Below are positions 40,401 through 50,750 of a DNA stretch of 64,000 bases, in pieces; within the stretch, counting starts at the first letter, position 1; each line of letters opens with the position of its first letter. The translations under genes and the position numbers were made by a program. Source of the stretch: Planctomycetota bacterium (GTDB taxonomy: Bacteria; Planctomycetota; UBA1135; GCA-002686595); NCBI GenBank assembly GCA_947484275.1, contig CANKOY010000003.1, forward strand, positions 62,001 through 126,000. The letters are read 5' to 3'. The notes under the pieces were generated by a model. The model was not told where the DNA came from. It ran no database searches and saw nothing but the letters and a program-made list of their open reading frames with translations.

Positions 40401-41138
40401 ATCCGACGCTTCAATCTGCCGCGGCTTCTGCTGCTCGACGTGGACGGCCGCGTGGTGTGGGAAGGGGATCCGGGCCTCGTGGCCGGGCCGGCTTGGAAGC
40501 CCGGCGAGGGCTCGTTCCTCGACGCGCCGTTCGAGGACCTGGTGGCGCGCCACAAGCTCGCCCGCCTGCCGGAATTCCAAAGTCAGTGGGCCACGACTGC
40601 GGTGCCGGCAATGGCCGCGGGCAACCTGGGCGCCGCGCTCGCGATCCTGCGTTCTTCGCGTGACTTCGAAGCCGAGTTCTACCCCGAGGTTGCCCTGGCC
40701 CAGACGCGTCTCGGCGCGCTCGAAGCGGCGCTGAAGGACCCTGTGGCCACTGCGCGTACCCTGGCGGAGGAGCGCGCGGATCCGGCGCTCTCCGTCCTTC
40801 TGGAGTGGCACAAGCTCCTGGAATTGGAGCTGACGCCGAAACTCGCCCGCGATCTGAAGGCGTTCCACGAGAGCAAGGTGAACAAGGACTGGATCGCCGT
40901 CGAGCGCGCTTGCACGCGCTGGAAGAATCTGATGGGGCGCAAGGATGCTGACGCCGCGGCCGCGTCCAGCGAGTTGCTCGCGACCCTGGCGGGACTCGAC
41001 GGCGTGCTGCCGCGGGAACTCACCGCAGAATTGAAGGCTGCAAAGGAAGCGCAGGACGCGGCACAATTCGAGTCCCTGGTCAACTCCCAGGGCGAGCGTC
41101 CCAGGAGTTGGTTGGCGAAGACTTACTTCGGCTGGTAG
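37419..41138 (+). CDS. Secreted multidomain protein: TPR, HExxH metallopeptidase, LamG-like and thioredoxin-like domains
   Basis: A 1239-residue exported protein with a signal peptide (LIGLGCSILWLGPIGAQ). Residues 30-190 are TPR repeats. A gluzincin-type peptidase domain follows: H317-E-A-A-H321 in TLFHEAAHQF, and the third ligand E336 in GWLNEGLASFFEG, as in DUF1570 and related M1-like peptidases. TPRs recur at about 510-640. Residues about 690-865 form a beta-sandwich like DUF1080/laminin-G domains (GFVFGRKDASSFHGLFFF, WHKLRVDVAGRFVDLWFDGELL). Residues about 905-1020 are thioredoxin-like (LLVFFSIQQNDT, FFIRRFNLPRLLLLDVDGRVVWEGDP) but lack a CxxC, so redox activity is unlikely. The C-terminus is helical. 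Substrate and role are unknown. Confidence 0.85.
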   Translation: MHRPLFTSLRSLLIGLGCSILWLGPIGAQEPQSGGFQQAMTSAGRAMEAGNLPQAREWIERALERDPRSVDAWRLRVRWAAAVADSDELVYALHQALRNARAQKLPSANIDEIRTAVFAEDPIAKDLLSLDVTFSKKLIDLAARYEKELRPHAAITVLKTVLALDPLHEAAQASIERIASRPDPSLAADAKPKDLFADVSREWIIEHDKAHSTWETRAELERENYTTYTDAGYEVLVRAAEAMEQMNAFYRRFFRYGTEEDGRTVPRIALHIFKDRDEYLKLGKGPPVEWSGGHFTGDSVETYISGSFDGTTGTLFHEAAHQFVSLATSAAGWLNEGLASFFEGTRMLANGTVLMNLPANHRLFPLATRMEKGWMSGPTDGISADGTGEPERAPTFATVLENKYAWGPPWYAPTWGVVFFLYNYQDPVDGRFVYRRAFGDFVNASGGREGSGAVENFEKVVLANPMPPIKGFERPKGSADVALPKTTAELDSVWKNWMLELRDEQQGKLERVRPFLSWGRAAILAGDLESAQEHFEKGVVAAPDDFSVRLEFAAMLADRLKNPDRAAKLVESALVILENAKTPDTRAIAAAERALSKYDPKRETLETLRREMAAASGALVERYLAANRPLMVMDVSWRLGSDLGVPELFAFYERAARSSSKSLRIWELAYNERDLAGWVAAGTGSPFTPAGMFLDAKYSTFDPTQFDYQALTLDRATNGDFSMDAEVLAERGKVNFAGFVFGRKDASSFHGLFFFPGKELKEGLAAPGYVDLLSSFGSGTIKTWRHVPVDTTVAAGSSSAGAWHKLRVDVAGRFVDLWFDGELLATQEYPSIDVLRGSFGLMVGRGEARFRNVRFLASDSRDPVAGIEREMRLAKLSGRGARETGSYLGSVPPWPKVSKWIQGERKDWDEAGRVPQLLVFFSIQQNDTVRLDTWLTSFEADARRYGLKVVAIASPNDEKALAEYLEKWPMPGAIGIDYRAPKASGIGDSFETFFIRRFNLPRLLLLDVDGRVVWEGDPGLVAGPAWKPGEGSFLDAPFEDLVARHKLARLPEFQSQWATTAVPAMAAGNLGAALAILRSSRDFEAEFYPEVALAQTRLGALEAALKDPVATARTLAEERADPALSVLLEWHKLLELELTPKLARDLKAFHESKVNKDWIAVERACTRWKNLMGRKDADAAAASSELLATLAGLDGVLPRELTAELKAAKEAQDAAQFESLVNSQGERPRSWLAKTYFGW

Positions 41139-41141
41139 GCG

Positions 41142-41168
41142 GGTCCTGCGGAATTCGGAGTCAGGACC
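41142..41168. terminator. Hairpin between convergent genes, possible bidirectional terminator
   Basis: A 7-bp GGTCCTG/CAGGACC stem (41142-41148 with 41162-41168) with a 13-nt loop, located between the stop codons of the 1239-residue protein gene and pyrG. No T-run on either side. Confidence 0.35.
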
Positions 41169-41186
41169 AGCGGCCCGCGAACAGCC

Positions 41187-43668
<2,482 letters not shown>

Positions 43669-43747
43669 GTGCCGCTGCGCCCCGTGCTCGCGCCGGGCGA
43701 TGCCCCGCAGTTGCTGCGAATCTGGCCGGGCTGGGGCACGGCCGCGA

Positions 43748-44320
43748 CTAGCGCCCGCCCTTTTTGGGCGGCGGCATGTCCGGTGTCTTGAAGGGCAGGC
43801 CTTGGACCTTCACGGCCTGGAGTCCCAAAGTTGCGTTGAACGTGTCGAGGAAGGCCTTCTGCATCGTGCGCAGACGCGTGCGCTGTGAGCCCTTGGCGTC
43901 CATGGGTTCGGCGATGTAGCTCGTGCCCTTGGGCCCGGTCATTTCCAACGACCAGCGCAGGACACCCTGGGCCAACTTCGGCGCGGTGCCGCTCTGCACT
44001 TCCTCGGACCACCCCTGGTCCTCGAAAAACTCCAGCAGGCCGGCCATCCATTCTTCGCTGGTGACCTTGCGCCCCGCATCGGCGCGGACCTTCGAGTACT
44101 GATCGATGGCCGTCGTGTGAGCAGGATTGACCAGCTCCATCTTGGCGCCGGACTTGTAGTCCACCATGCGCAGCAAATAGGCCGGGCCGGTGGGCTTGGG
44201 AGGCGTGCCCGCCTCCGTGGACTCAACCGCGGAATTGGAACCCTCCGCGGTGTCACTCGACTTGCAAGAGCCGGCGAAAACCGAGAGCGCGAACAACAGG
44301 CAGTACAGGGCGAACTTCAT
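43748..44320 (-). CDS. Small lipoprotein of unknown function
   Basis: A 190-residue protein with a lipoprotein signal (SVFAGSC, Cys19) and a Ser/Thr/Glu-rich linker of about 25 residues. The single domain contains YLLRMVDYKSGAKMELVNP, EEWMAGLLEFFEDQGWSE, VLRWSLEMTGPKG and a basic MQKAFLDTFNATLGLQAVKVQ helix; it ends PPPKKGGR. No family is recognised. Its gene is 79 bases upstream of kdsB on the same strand, so joint transcription is possible. Confidence 0.78.
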   Translation of the reverse strand: MKFALYCLLFALSVFAGSCKSSDTAEGSNSAVESTEAGTPPKPTGPAYLLRMVDYKSGAKMELVNPAHTTAIDQYSKVRADAGRKVTSEEWMAGLLEFFEDQGWSEEVQSGTAPKLAQGVLRWSLEMTGPKGTSYIAEPMDAKGSQRTRLRTMQKAFLDTFNATLGLQAVKVQGLPFKTPDMPPPKKGGR

Positions 44321-44425
44321 AGGTCCTCGTTCGTCCCGCGGCCGACAGCGACCCTCAGGACCGGCAGAGCATAGCGGCAGCGTGCTCGCCCGCCAAGGCG
44401 TGGCCCAGGGAGAGTTCCGGTCCGC

Positions 44426-46864
44426 CTAGCGGCGTTCAGCGAGGGCCACCGGTTGGCCATCGTCGGGGAGGCGCGCCGCAGGGTGCACCGGCAGGAACAG
44501 CGATGCCGCGCGGGTCATGCCGTCCTTGATGGTCGTCGCTCCGCTAGGCGTGAATCGATTTTGGGTCGGGGCCACTTCCGTAACCAGCTGGCGCGTGATC
44601 GGGTCGATCGCTGGAAGGCGGTCACTGCGCTCGCCGCGCTGATCGTCGAAACGCACCACGTCCATCCACAGCGTCACGGGCAAGAGGTCGCCGCGGCGGT
44701 AGCTGCCGCCCATGGGGTGATAGACCGTATCGGGTTGGAACGGGTCCTTTTCGGCAACCACCAGGTAGCTCTCGCGCAGCGTCGTGTTCGCGACCCAAGC
44801 CGAAGTGGGCGCCATGCCGTAGGCCGGCCGGTGGTTGTTCTGCCAGGAGTTTTCGAAGTCGGGCGCCGTCAATCGATCGAAGAAGCGCCAGTCGGGCGCG
44901 GCGAGCGGACCGCCGTGCCAGGTGTAGGTGATCCAACCGTGGCCGTCGCCCGCCAAGGGCGTGTAGCGCGCGTCCATCAACGCAAGATTCTGGAGCCCCT
45001 CGTCCTGATCGCGCTCGAACTCGAGCAGCGGGCCGTGGGTGAGGCGCGCCGAGAGATCCGCGCGAGACAGGCCCTCCTCGCGCTCGAAAAAGCGCAGGCC
45101 GCCGCCGTGGGTTGCGCGCCGCTCAAGGACGTAAATCGGCCCTAGGGTCTCGTAGACGACACGGTCGTAGAAGGCGCCGACGACCGCGAAGTCGCGGTTG
45201 ATCACTTCGAACAAGTCGGTGTTCTGCGTAAGCACCGGCAAGTGCGTGATGAACGCGTCCAGGGTTGCGATCGTCTCGAAATCCTCCGCGCGCCACGCCG
45301 CGTCGTATTGAGCCCAGGCGTCGAGATGGTGGGGCAGCTTGATCAACTGTACGTCGCGGGACTCGCGCAGGAACATCGACCAGTGGTAGGCCGCAGACAG
45401 CCGCAATTTGGCCGGTGGTTCGGCAGGCGAGTCGGGAGCGTTGGTTCCTTTGAGACTCGAGGCCGCGCGCCTTGCCCCTGCGCGTTCGTTGACCAATTCG
45501 ATTGCGCGCCAGAAGCCGCCGAACTTGCGCGTGTTCGTGTGCAGGTATTCCGCCGCAGCGAGGACCGCCGTCGCCGCGATCGTCGCGAGGCCGGCGAAGC
45601 GCAGCAGGCGCCCGCGCAGGAAAATTGCGCTGAATCCGATGCCTCCGAGCACGCTGATCAGCGGAAGGAACGGCAGCCACAGACGGAAATCCTTGGAGCC
45701 CTTCATGCTCATCACGAGCACGTTCGTGAGCACCACGAACCACAGGACCGAAGTCTTGCGAAACGCACCTCCTAGGCAACGCACGAGGCCCAGGCCCACG
45801 AGAATTGCAGAGGGCAGCACGAGGCAGCGCCCCAGGTTCGAGAAGTACCAGGCCTTGGGTTGGCCCTGGTGGATCGCCTGATCACCGGCCACGACTTGGT
45901 CTTGATAGACGTGGGTCGTTGCGCTCGGTTCGAAGGCCAAGTTGTAGAGCCACTCTGCGGCGTCGTAGAAGTACGGGCCCACCAGGGGCAGCTTGCCGCA
46001 CGCGTGCAGCAACCGCGCCGCGTTGGATCCAAAGTTCTCGATCAAGTACGTCGAGACGCTGATGCCGAAGGCGCCGTAGTACCAGCTGTCGAGCGCGCAC
46101 TGCAGCAGCATGATCAGCGTCAATCCGCCGAGCACGCTCAGTGGGAATCGAATGCAGCGGCGCCCGTCGCGGACGAGAATCGCGAGCCACACCGCGCCGA
46201 CCACCGGTGTCGCCTGATAGGCCATCAAGAACGCCAAACCGAGCCAAGTGCCGACAATCCAGCCGTCGCGCGCGGTTTGCGGAACGTGGTGCGCCGGTGC
46301 AGCGTCTTGCGCCGCGCTCGAAAGGGCACTGGATCGCGTTGACAGTGCGCGCGACACCGCCAACGTCAGGAACAACGCAGCGGCGATGCCCGACACCGGT
46401 TCGACGCCCCAGCGCAGCACGATCGGATTGAAGCCCAACAACGCGCCCGCGGCCAATCCGCCCGCGCGGCCGACGAAGCGTGCGCCCAGTCGCGCGGTTG
46501 CGAACACCAATGCGAGTGTCAGCAACACTTGCAGCAGTTGCGCCGCTTGCATGATGCGCACGGGCTCCTGCAATCCGAGCCCGTCGTAGATCCAGAACAG
46601 CGGCACGAGCAAACCGGAAAAGCCGAAGCTGCGAATCGCTTCGCTGTCGATCAACGCGTTGCCGTAAGCGATGCCCTGAGCGCGCTCGAGGTACTCGACG
46701 CTATCGGCGATCTGGTATCCGCTTTGGCGAAACCACGACCAGGAGAGCAGCGCGGCGCAGATCGCGATCAGGCCCCAGAGCGCGGGATCCCTGTTGGCCA
46801 GCCGGTCGTGCTCGCCCTCGAGCGAAACGCTGGATCGAATCGAGGCGGGAGAGGTGGCGGACAC
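44426..46864 (-). CDS. GT-C-type membrane glycosyltransferase
   Basis: An 812-residue protein with about ten transmembrane helices in its first 500 residues, and a C-terminal extracytoplasmic domain of about 270 residues. The first loop holds the acidic motif IADSVEYLERA, the place of the catalytic Asp in GT-C (GT39/GT83-like) lipid-phosphate-sugar transferases, and GFSGLLVPLFWIYDGLG and LGFNPIVLRWGVEPVSG follow in family order. It would transfer a lipid-linked sugar on the outer face of the membrane. GTG 46864 is chosen as the nearest start to the first helix; GTG 46948 is an alternative. The acceptor is unknown. Confidence 0.8.
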   Translation of the reverse strand: MSATSPASIRSSVSLEGEHDRLANRDPALWGLIAICAALLSWSWFRQSGYQIADSVEYLERAQGIAYGNALIDSEAIRSFGFSGLLVPLFWIYDGLGLQEPVRIMQAAQLLQVLLTLALVFATARLGARFVGRAGGLAAGALLGFNPIVLRWGVEPVSGIAAALFLTLAVSRALSTRSSALSSAAQDAAPAHHVPQTARDGWIVGTWLGLAFLMAYQATPVVGAVWLAILVRDGRRCIRFPLSVLGGLTLIMLLQCALDSWYYGAFGISVSTYLIENFGSNAARLLHACGKLPLVGPYFYDAAEWLYNLAFEPSATTHVYQDQVVAGDQAIHQGQPKAWYFSNLGRCLVLPSAILVGLGLVRCLGGAFRKTSVLWFVVLTNVLVMSMKGSKDFRLWLPFLPLISVLGGIGFSAIFLRGRLLRFAGLATIAATAVLAAAEYLHTNTRKFGGFWRAIELVNERAGARRAASSLKGTNAPDSPAEPPAKLRLSAAYHWSMFLRESRDVQLIKLPHHLDAWAQYDAAWRAEDFETIATLDAFITHLPVLTQNTDLFEVINRDFAVVGAFYDRVVYETLGPIYVLERRATHGGGLRFFEREEGLSRADLSARLTHGPLLEFERDQDEGLQNLALMDARYTPLAGDGHGWITYTWHGGPLAAPDWRFFDRLTAPDFENSWQNNHRPAYGMAPTSAWVANTTLRESYLVVAEKDPFQPDTVYHPMGGSYRRGDLLPVTLWMDVVRFDDQRGERSDRLPAIDPITRQLVTEVAPTQNRFTPSGATTIKDGMTRAASLFLPVHPAARLPDDGQPVALAERR

Positions 46865-47249
46865 GGTCGAGGGCGAGCCTACCTGTCCCCGAGGGACAGC
46901 GACAGTGGCGCCGACCGACGTCGGAGACGGTGGGCCTCGCCCAATCACTGTGCGACTTCGCCCACCTCGGGACCCTCCAGGATGCTGCGTGAGACCTTGG
47001 TCAGCACACTCCAGGTGGTAGAAATCAGTTTCAGATTTATTTCTTTCCCTTTGACTTGGCCGCGGCATGTGCGGAAAACAACGCACGGTTCAAACAGGTG
47101 CGGCCCGCTCTCGCCCGCGACGTGCAAGTCGCGCCTGCCACTGGGCTTACGCGAGCGTTCGCCGGCACGCCGCGCAGCACCCTCCAGCTCCTGTCCGCGC
47201 ACTTTCCGAATCCTCTCCCCGGGAGGCTGACCGCCGGGGCCCGATCACC
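46865..47249. other. Divergent promoter region between the GT-C gene and the LysM gene
   Basis: 385 bases. It contains the most AT-rich patch of the window (47020-47055, with TTTATTTCTTTCCC) and a TTGACT at 47051-47056. A 7-bp palindromic hairpin CTGTCCC/GGGACAG lies near 46882-46898. No gene is seen; promoters for both flanking genes are expected here. Confidence 0.45.
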
Positions 47250-47987
47250 ATGGGTAGGCTCGAAAAAATCGTCGTCCTGACTGTTCTCTTCCTTGTGGCC
47301 GTGGTTCTGGGCGTGGCCCTAACTCCAACTGGAGAAGGCACTTCGCGCGACGGTGGTCGCAGCGACAGGTCCGCGCCCGATGACCTTGTTGGACCGGCTG
47401 AGAATCTCGACCCGGATGCCAAGCCCCCGGGTTTGCTCACCGCTGAGACCAACTTCGGTCAGCCCAAGCAGATTGTGGAGCCCAAGGCCACGGGACCGCA
47501 GGGCGCGGTTCCGGAGCCGGTTGTGACTCCTCCGCCGCTTCCTACCCCGACCCCGGTGCCGCAGCCGATCCCCACCCCGCCGCCGGCCAAGTTCCTATTG
47601 ACGACCGAAGGGCTCGAGCCCTCCGGCGGGCCGGACGCGATGCTCTATACGTGGAAGCAGGGCGACACCCTCGCCGCCCTCGCCCAGCGCTACTACGGAT
47701 CGCCCGACAAGGTCGGCCGGCTGCAGAAGGCCAACGAGGGCCGTTCAGACTCCAACTTGCGCGTCGACGATCGGCTTTGGGTTCCGGTGGAGGACAAATC
47801 TCCCGCCGCGTCCGCCTTGGGCGACGATCGCGTCTATGTGGTCAAGAAGGGCGACGTGCTCGGCACCATCTCTCAGCACTACTACGGCACCTCGAAGAAG
47901 TGGCAGAAGATCCTCGACGCCAATCGCGACACACTTTCCGGTCCGGAACGGCTCCGGCCGGGGATGCGCCTGCGCATTCCGGAGTGA
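47250..47987 (+). CDS. Membrane-anchored LysM-domain protein
   Basis: A 245-residue protein: one N-terminal transmembrane helix (IVVLTVLFLVAVVLGVAL), a Pro/Thr-rich linker of about 95 residues, then two LysM peptidoglycan-binding motifs. The first begins YTWKQGDTLAALAQRYYGSPDKVGRL. The second begins YVVKKGDVLGTISQHYYGTSKKW and ends RPGMRLRIPE. ATG 47250 is chosen because it starts directly before the helix. It probably binds periplasmic peptidoglycan and could support envelope structure. No catalytic domain is present. Confidence 0.9.
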   Translation: MGRLEKIVVLTVLFLVAVVLGVALTPTGEGTSRDGGRSDRSAPDDLVGPAENLDPDAKPPGLLTAETNFGQPKQIVEPKATGPQGAVPEPVVTPPPLPTPTPVPQPIPTPPPAKFLLTTEGLEPSGGPDAMLYTWKQGDTLAALAQRYYGSPDKVGRLQKANEGRSDSNLRVDDRLWVPVEDKSPAASALGDDRVYVVKKGDVLGTISQHYYGTSKKWQKILDANRDTLSGPERLRPGMRLRIPE

Positions 47988-48000
47988 CGATCTGAAGTCG

Positions 48001-48033
48001 GGTGATTTCGTCCGAGCCCCGGACGGAATCACC
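48001..48033. terminator. Inverted repeat between LysM and NtrC genes, candidate bidirectional terminator
   Basis: A 13-bp stem with one G-T pair (48001-48013 with 48021-48033) and a 7-nt loop, placed 13 bases after the LysM stop codon and 13 bases before the NtrC stop on the other strand. No T-run on either side. Confidence 0.55.
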
Positions 48034-48046
48034 TGACAGAGCACGG

Positions 48047-49462
48047 TCAGCGCAGGCCGTAGCGATCGAGCTTCTTGTACAGGTGGCTGCGCTGCATGCC
48101 GAGTTCCTCGGCCGTGCGTTTGACGTTCCCCTCGTTCCGGGCGAGGCGCAACTGAATGAAGAGCGCTTCGCTCTTGTCTTTGAACTCCTCGAACGTCGCG
48201 GCCTCGAAGGGATCGTCCTGTGCGTCCACTCCCGCGGTCGGGCGCGCGAATCTTCCGGCGCCGTTGCCGACGATGGCCTCGAGATCCGCCCGTGAAATCG
48301 TCGTGCCTGCCGCCAGAGCGCAGCCACCCTCGATCAGATTGCGCAGTTGGCGCACATTGCCGGGAAAGTCGAGGGTACCCAGGAAATCGAGCGCCTCTGC
48401 GGAAAGCTCCTGGGTCGCGCGACCCTGTCGCGAGGCGAGATCTGCGAGGAAATGCTCGGCCAAGAGCGGCAGGTCCTCAATGTGCTCGCGCAGCGGCGGC
48501 ACGCGCAAGGGCACGACGTTCAGGCGGTAGAACAGGTCCATGCGGAACGTCTTGGCTTCGATCGCCGCGGCGAGGTCCGTGTTCGTGGCCGCGATCACGC
48601 GCAGGTCGATGGCGCTCGACTGATTGCCGCCGACGCGCGTGATCTCGCGCGTTTCCAGCGCGCGCAGGACCTTGGCTTGGGCAGCCAGCGGCATGTCGCC
48701 GATCTCGTCGAGGAACAAAGTTCCGCCGTGTGCAGCCTCGAAGTGGCCCACGCGCCGTTCGTGCGCGCCGGTGAAACTGCCTTTCTCGTGGCCGAACAAC
48801 TCGGACTCAATCAGTTCCGCCGGAATCGCGGCGCAATTCACGGTTACGAAAGCCCCGCCCGCCCGCGGACTGGAAAGTTGCACGGAGCGCGCGACGACTT
48901 CCTTGCCCGTGCCATTCTCGCCGCTGATCAGAATCGACGCATCGGAGCTGGCGACGCGCGCGATCTGCTCGCGCAGCGCCACGATCGCGGAGCTCTTGCC
49001 CACCAGTTGCCAGCGCAGGCCCAGTTGTTTGCGCAGGGCGGTGTTCTCGCTCGCCAAGCGTCGCACGCGCAGCGCGTTGTCGATGCTGACCAGCAGGCGA
49101 TTGGTGTCGAGCGGTTTCTCCAGGAAGTCCGCTGCGCCGCGTTTGACCGCGTCCACGGCCACGGAGATTTCGGAATGGCCGGAGATCATGATCAGCGGTG
49201 GCCGCGACGGACGTTTCTCCAGCGCCGCCTGAAATTCCAGGCCGGTCATGCGCGGCATCTTGACGTCGCACAGCACTACGCCGACCCGCCGGCCAGCGGC
49301 TTCCTCGCGCTCCAGCCGCGCCAGGCCCTCGAGGCCATCCTTGGCGGTCCAGACCTCGTAACCCTCGTACTTGAGCATCAGCTCCAGGGTTTGACGGATA
49401 TCGCCCTCGTCGTCGATGACCAGGATGTGGGTGCGGGATTCTCCGGCGCTGTCGGTCGGCAT
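48047..49462 (-). CDS. NtrC-family sigma-54-dependent response regulator
   Basis: A 471-residue activator. The receiver domain (about 10-130) holds DDEGD, phospho-acceptor Asp66 in VVLCDVKMP, and the conserved Lys in FLEKPLD. The AAA+ domain has Walker A GENGTGKE, ESELFGHEKGSFTGA (GAFTGA loop with Ser in place of Ala), LFLDEIGD and the FRMDLFYRLNVVPLRVPPLRE sensor segment. The C-terminal Fis-type helix-turn-helix ends RTAEELGMQRSHLYKKLDRYGL. It needs sigma-54 and a histidine kinase, neither of which is in the window. Start ATG 49462 gives a standard N-terminus. Confidence 0.96.
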   Translation of the reverse strand: MPTDSAGESRTHILVIDDEGDIRQTLELMLKYEGYEVWTAKDGLEGLARLEREEAAGRRVGVVLCDVKMPRMTGLEFQAALEKRPSRPPLIMISGHSEISVAVDAVKRGAADFLEKPLDTNRLLVSIDNALRVRRLASENTALRKQLGLRWQLVGKSSAIVALREQIARVASSDASILISGENGTGKEVVARSVQLSSPRAGGAFVTVNCAAIPAELIESELFGHEKGSFTGAHERRVGHFEAAHGGTLFLDEIGDMPLAAQAKVLRALETREITRVGGNQSSAIDLRVIAATNTDLAAAIEAKTFRMDLFYRLNVVPLRVPPLREHIEDLPLLAEHFLADLASRQGRATQELSAEALDFLGTLDFPGNVRQLRNLIEGGCALAAGTTISRADLEAIVGNGAGRFARPTAGVDAQDDPFEAATFEEFKDKSEALFIQLRLARNEGNVKRTAEELGMQRSHLYKKLDRYGLR

Positions 49463-49495
49463 CGACGCATCGTGCCAGTCTCGCCCGCGGTCTGC

Positions 49496-49501
49496 TAGCC
49501 T
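49496..49501 (+). promoter_or_regulatory. -10-like TAGCCT before anmK
   Basis: TAGCCT ends 8 bases before ATG 49510, predicting a transcript start about 2 bases before the start codon. Confidence 0.3.
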
Positions 49502-49509
49502 CGCCCCGA

Positions 49510-50688
49510 ATGCAACACATCGCGCAGCGCCTGCTCGACCGCGAGGCCGTCGTCGCCGGAGTCTTGTCCGGCACTTCCGGTGATGGCATGGACGTCGGCT
49601 TGGCCCAGTTCCCCGCCGCGACAGCAGAATCGCTCGGCGCGCCGCGCCTGATCGCGTTTGCCACCTTGCCGTTTCCTCTGGAACTCGCGCCGCGCGTACG
49701 CGCCGTGCTCGACGGCGCATCCACGGGGTTGGCGGAGAGCGCTTTGCTCTCGCGCGATCTTGGCCGCGCCTTTGGCCGCGCCGCGCGCGAAATAGCCGAA
49801 AGGCACAACGTGGAACTGGACCTTGTGGCGAGCCACGGCCAAACGGTCTGGCACCACGACGGCGCCACTCCCTCGGGCGCGGCGACTTTGCAACTGGGCG
49901 ACGGCGACTTCGTCGCCGAAGAAAGTCGGGCCGCTGTGGTCAGCGATTTTCGTCAGCGCGACATTGCCGCGGGCGGCGAGGGCGCGCCGATCTCGGCCCT
50001 TGCGGACGACGCTGTCTTCGCGGAGCTGCCGCGACCCGCGGCGATCCTGAACCTCGGCGGCATGGCCAACCTGACAGTGTTGCGCGCCTCGGGCGAGGTG
50101 GAGAGTTTTGACACCGGTCCGGCGAACAGCCTTCTCGACGGACTTGCACGTCGCTTTCTTGGCCGCAGCTTCGACCAGGACGGTGCACAGGCCGCGGCAG
50201 GCGTTCCCAGCGAGAAACTGGTGCGCGAACTTCTGGCCCATCCGTTTCTGCAGCGCTCAGCGCCAAAGAGCACCGGTCGCGACACCTTCGGCGAGGACTA
50301 CGTGTCGCAAGTGGTGAATCGCGCGCGCGAACTAGGCGTGCTCTCCGACGAGCGCGCGCCCCAGGATCTCCTGGCGAGCGCCGCCTTGTTCATCGCGCGC
50401 AGCGTGGTCGAAGCCCTCGAACGTCTGTCGGCACCAGTGAACTGGCTCGTCGTGGCTGGCGGCGGCGTGCACCACGGGCCCTTGATCGATGGCCTCGCCC
50501 TACACGGGCGCGCGCCGGTAGCTTCAAGCGCGGATTTTGGCGTGGATCCCGATGCTCGCGAAGCCTTGGTTTTCGCAGTTCTTGGCGCGCGTTTCGTGCT
50601 CGGCCATCCGGTGACTCGCCCAGGCGCCACCGGGGCCAAGGTCGGCCGCGTGCTCGGGAAATTTTCGCCGGCTCCGCCGCGGGACTGA
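49510..50688 (+). CDS. anmK: Anhydro-N-acetylmuramic acid kinase
   Basis: A 392-residue ASKHA-fold kinase that converts recycled 1,6-anhydro-MurNAc to MurNAc-6-phosphate. Motifs are GVLSGTSGDGMDVGLAQF, DLVASHGQTVWHH, VVSDFRQRDIAAGGEGAP, ILNLGGMANLTVL, FDTGPANSLLDGLARR and VVAGGGVHHGPLI. Length is standard (about 370-390). It implies peptidoglycan recycling, so the cell wall contains peptidoglycan, in agreement with the LysM protein upstream. Start ATG 49510 is divergent from the NtrC gene with 47 bases between. Confidence 0.96.
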   Translation: MQHIAQRLLDREAVVAGVLSGTSGDGMDVGLAQFPAATAESLGAPRLIAFATLPFPLELAPRVRAVLDGASTGLAESALLSRDLGRAFGRAAREIAERHNVELDLVASHGQTVWHHDGATPSGAATLQLGDGDFVAEESRAAVVSDFRQRDIAAGGEGAPISALADDAVFAELPRPAAILNLGGMANLTVLRASGEVESFDTGPANSLLDGLARRFLGRSFDQDGAQAAAGVPSEKLVRELLAHPFLQRSAPKSTGRDTFGEDYVSQVVNRARELGVLSDERAPQDLLASAALFIARSVVEALERLSAPVNWLVVAGGGVHHGPLIDGLALHGRAPVASSADFGVDPDAREALVFAVLGARFVLGHPVTRPGATGAKVGRVLGKFSPAPPRD

Positions 50689-50750
50689 GCGCCTTGCGCT
50701 CGCGCGCGATCAGGCCCGTGCCGCGGGATCGTTCATCGCTGCCGCGCCGA

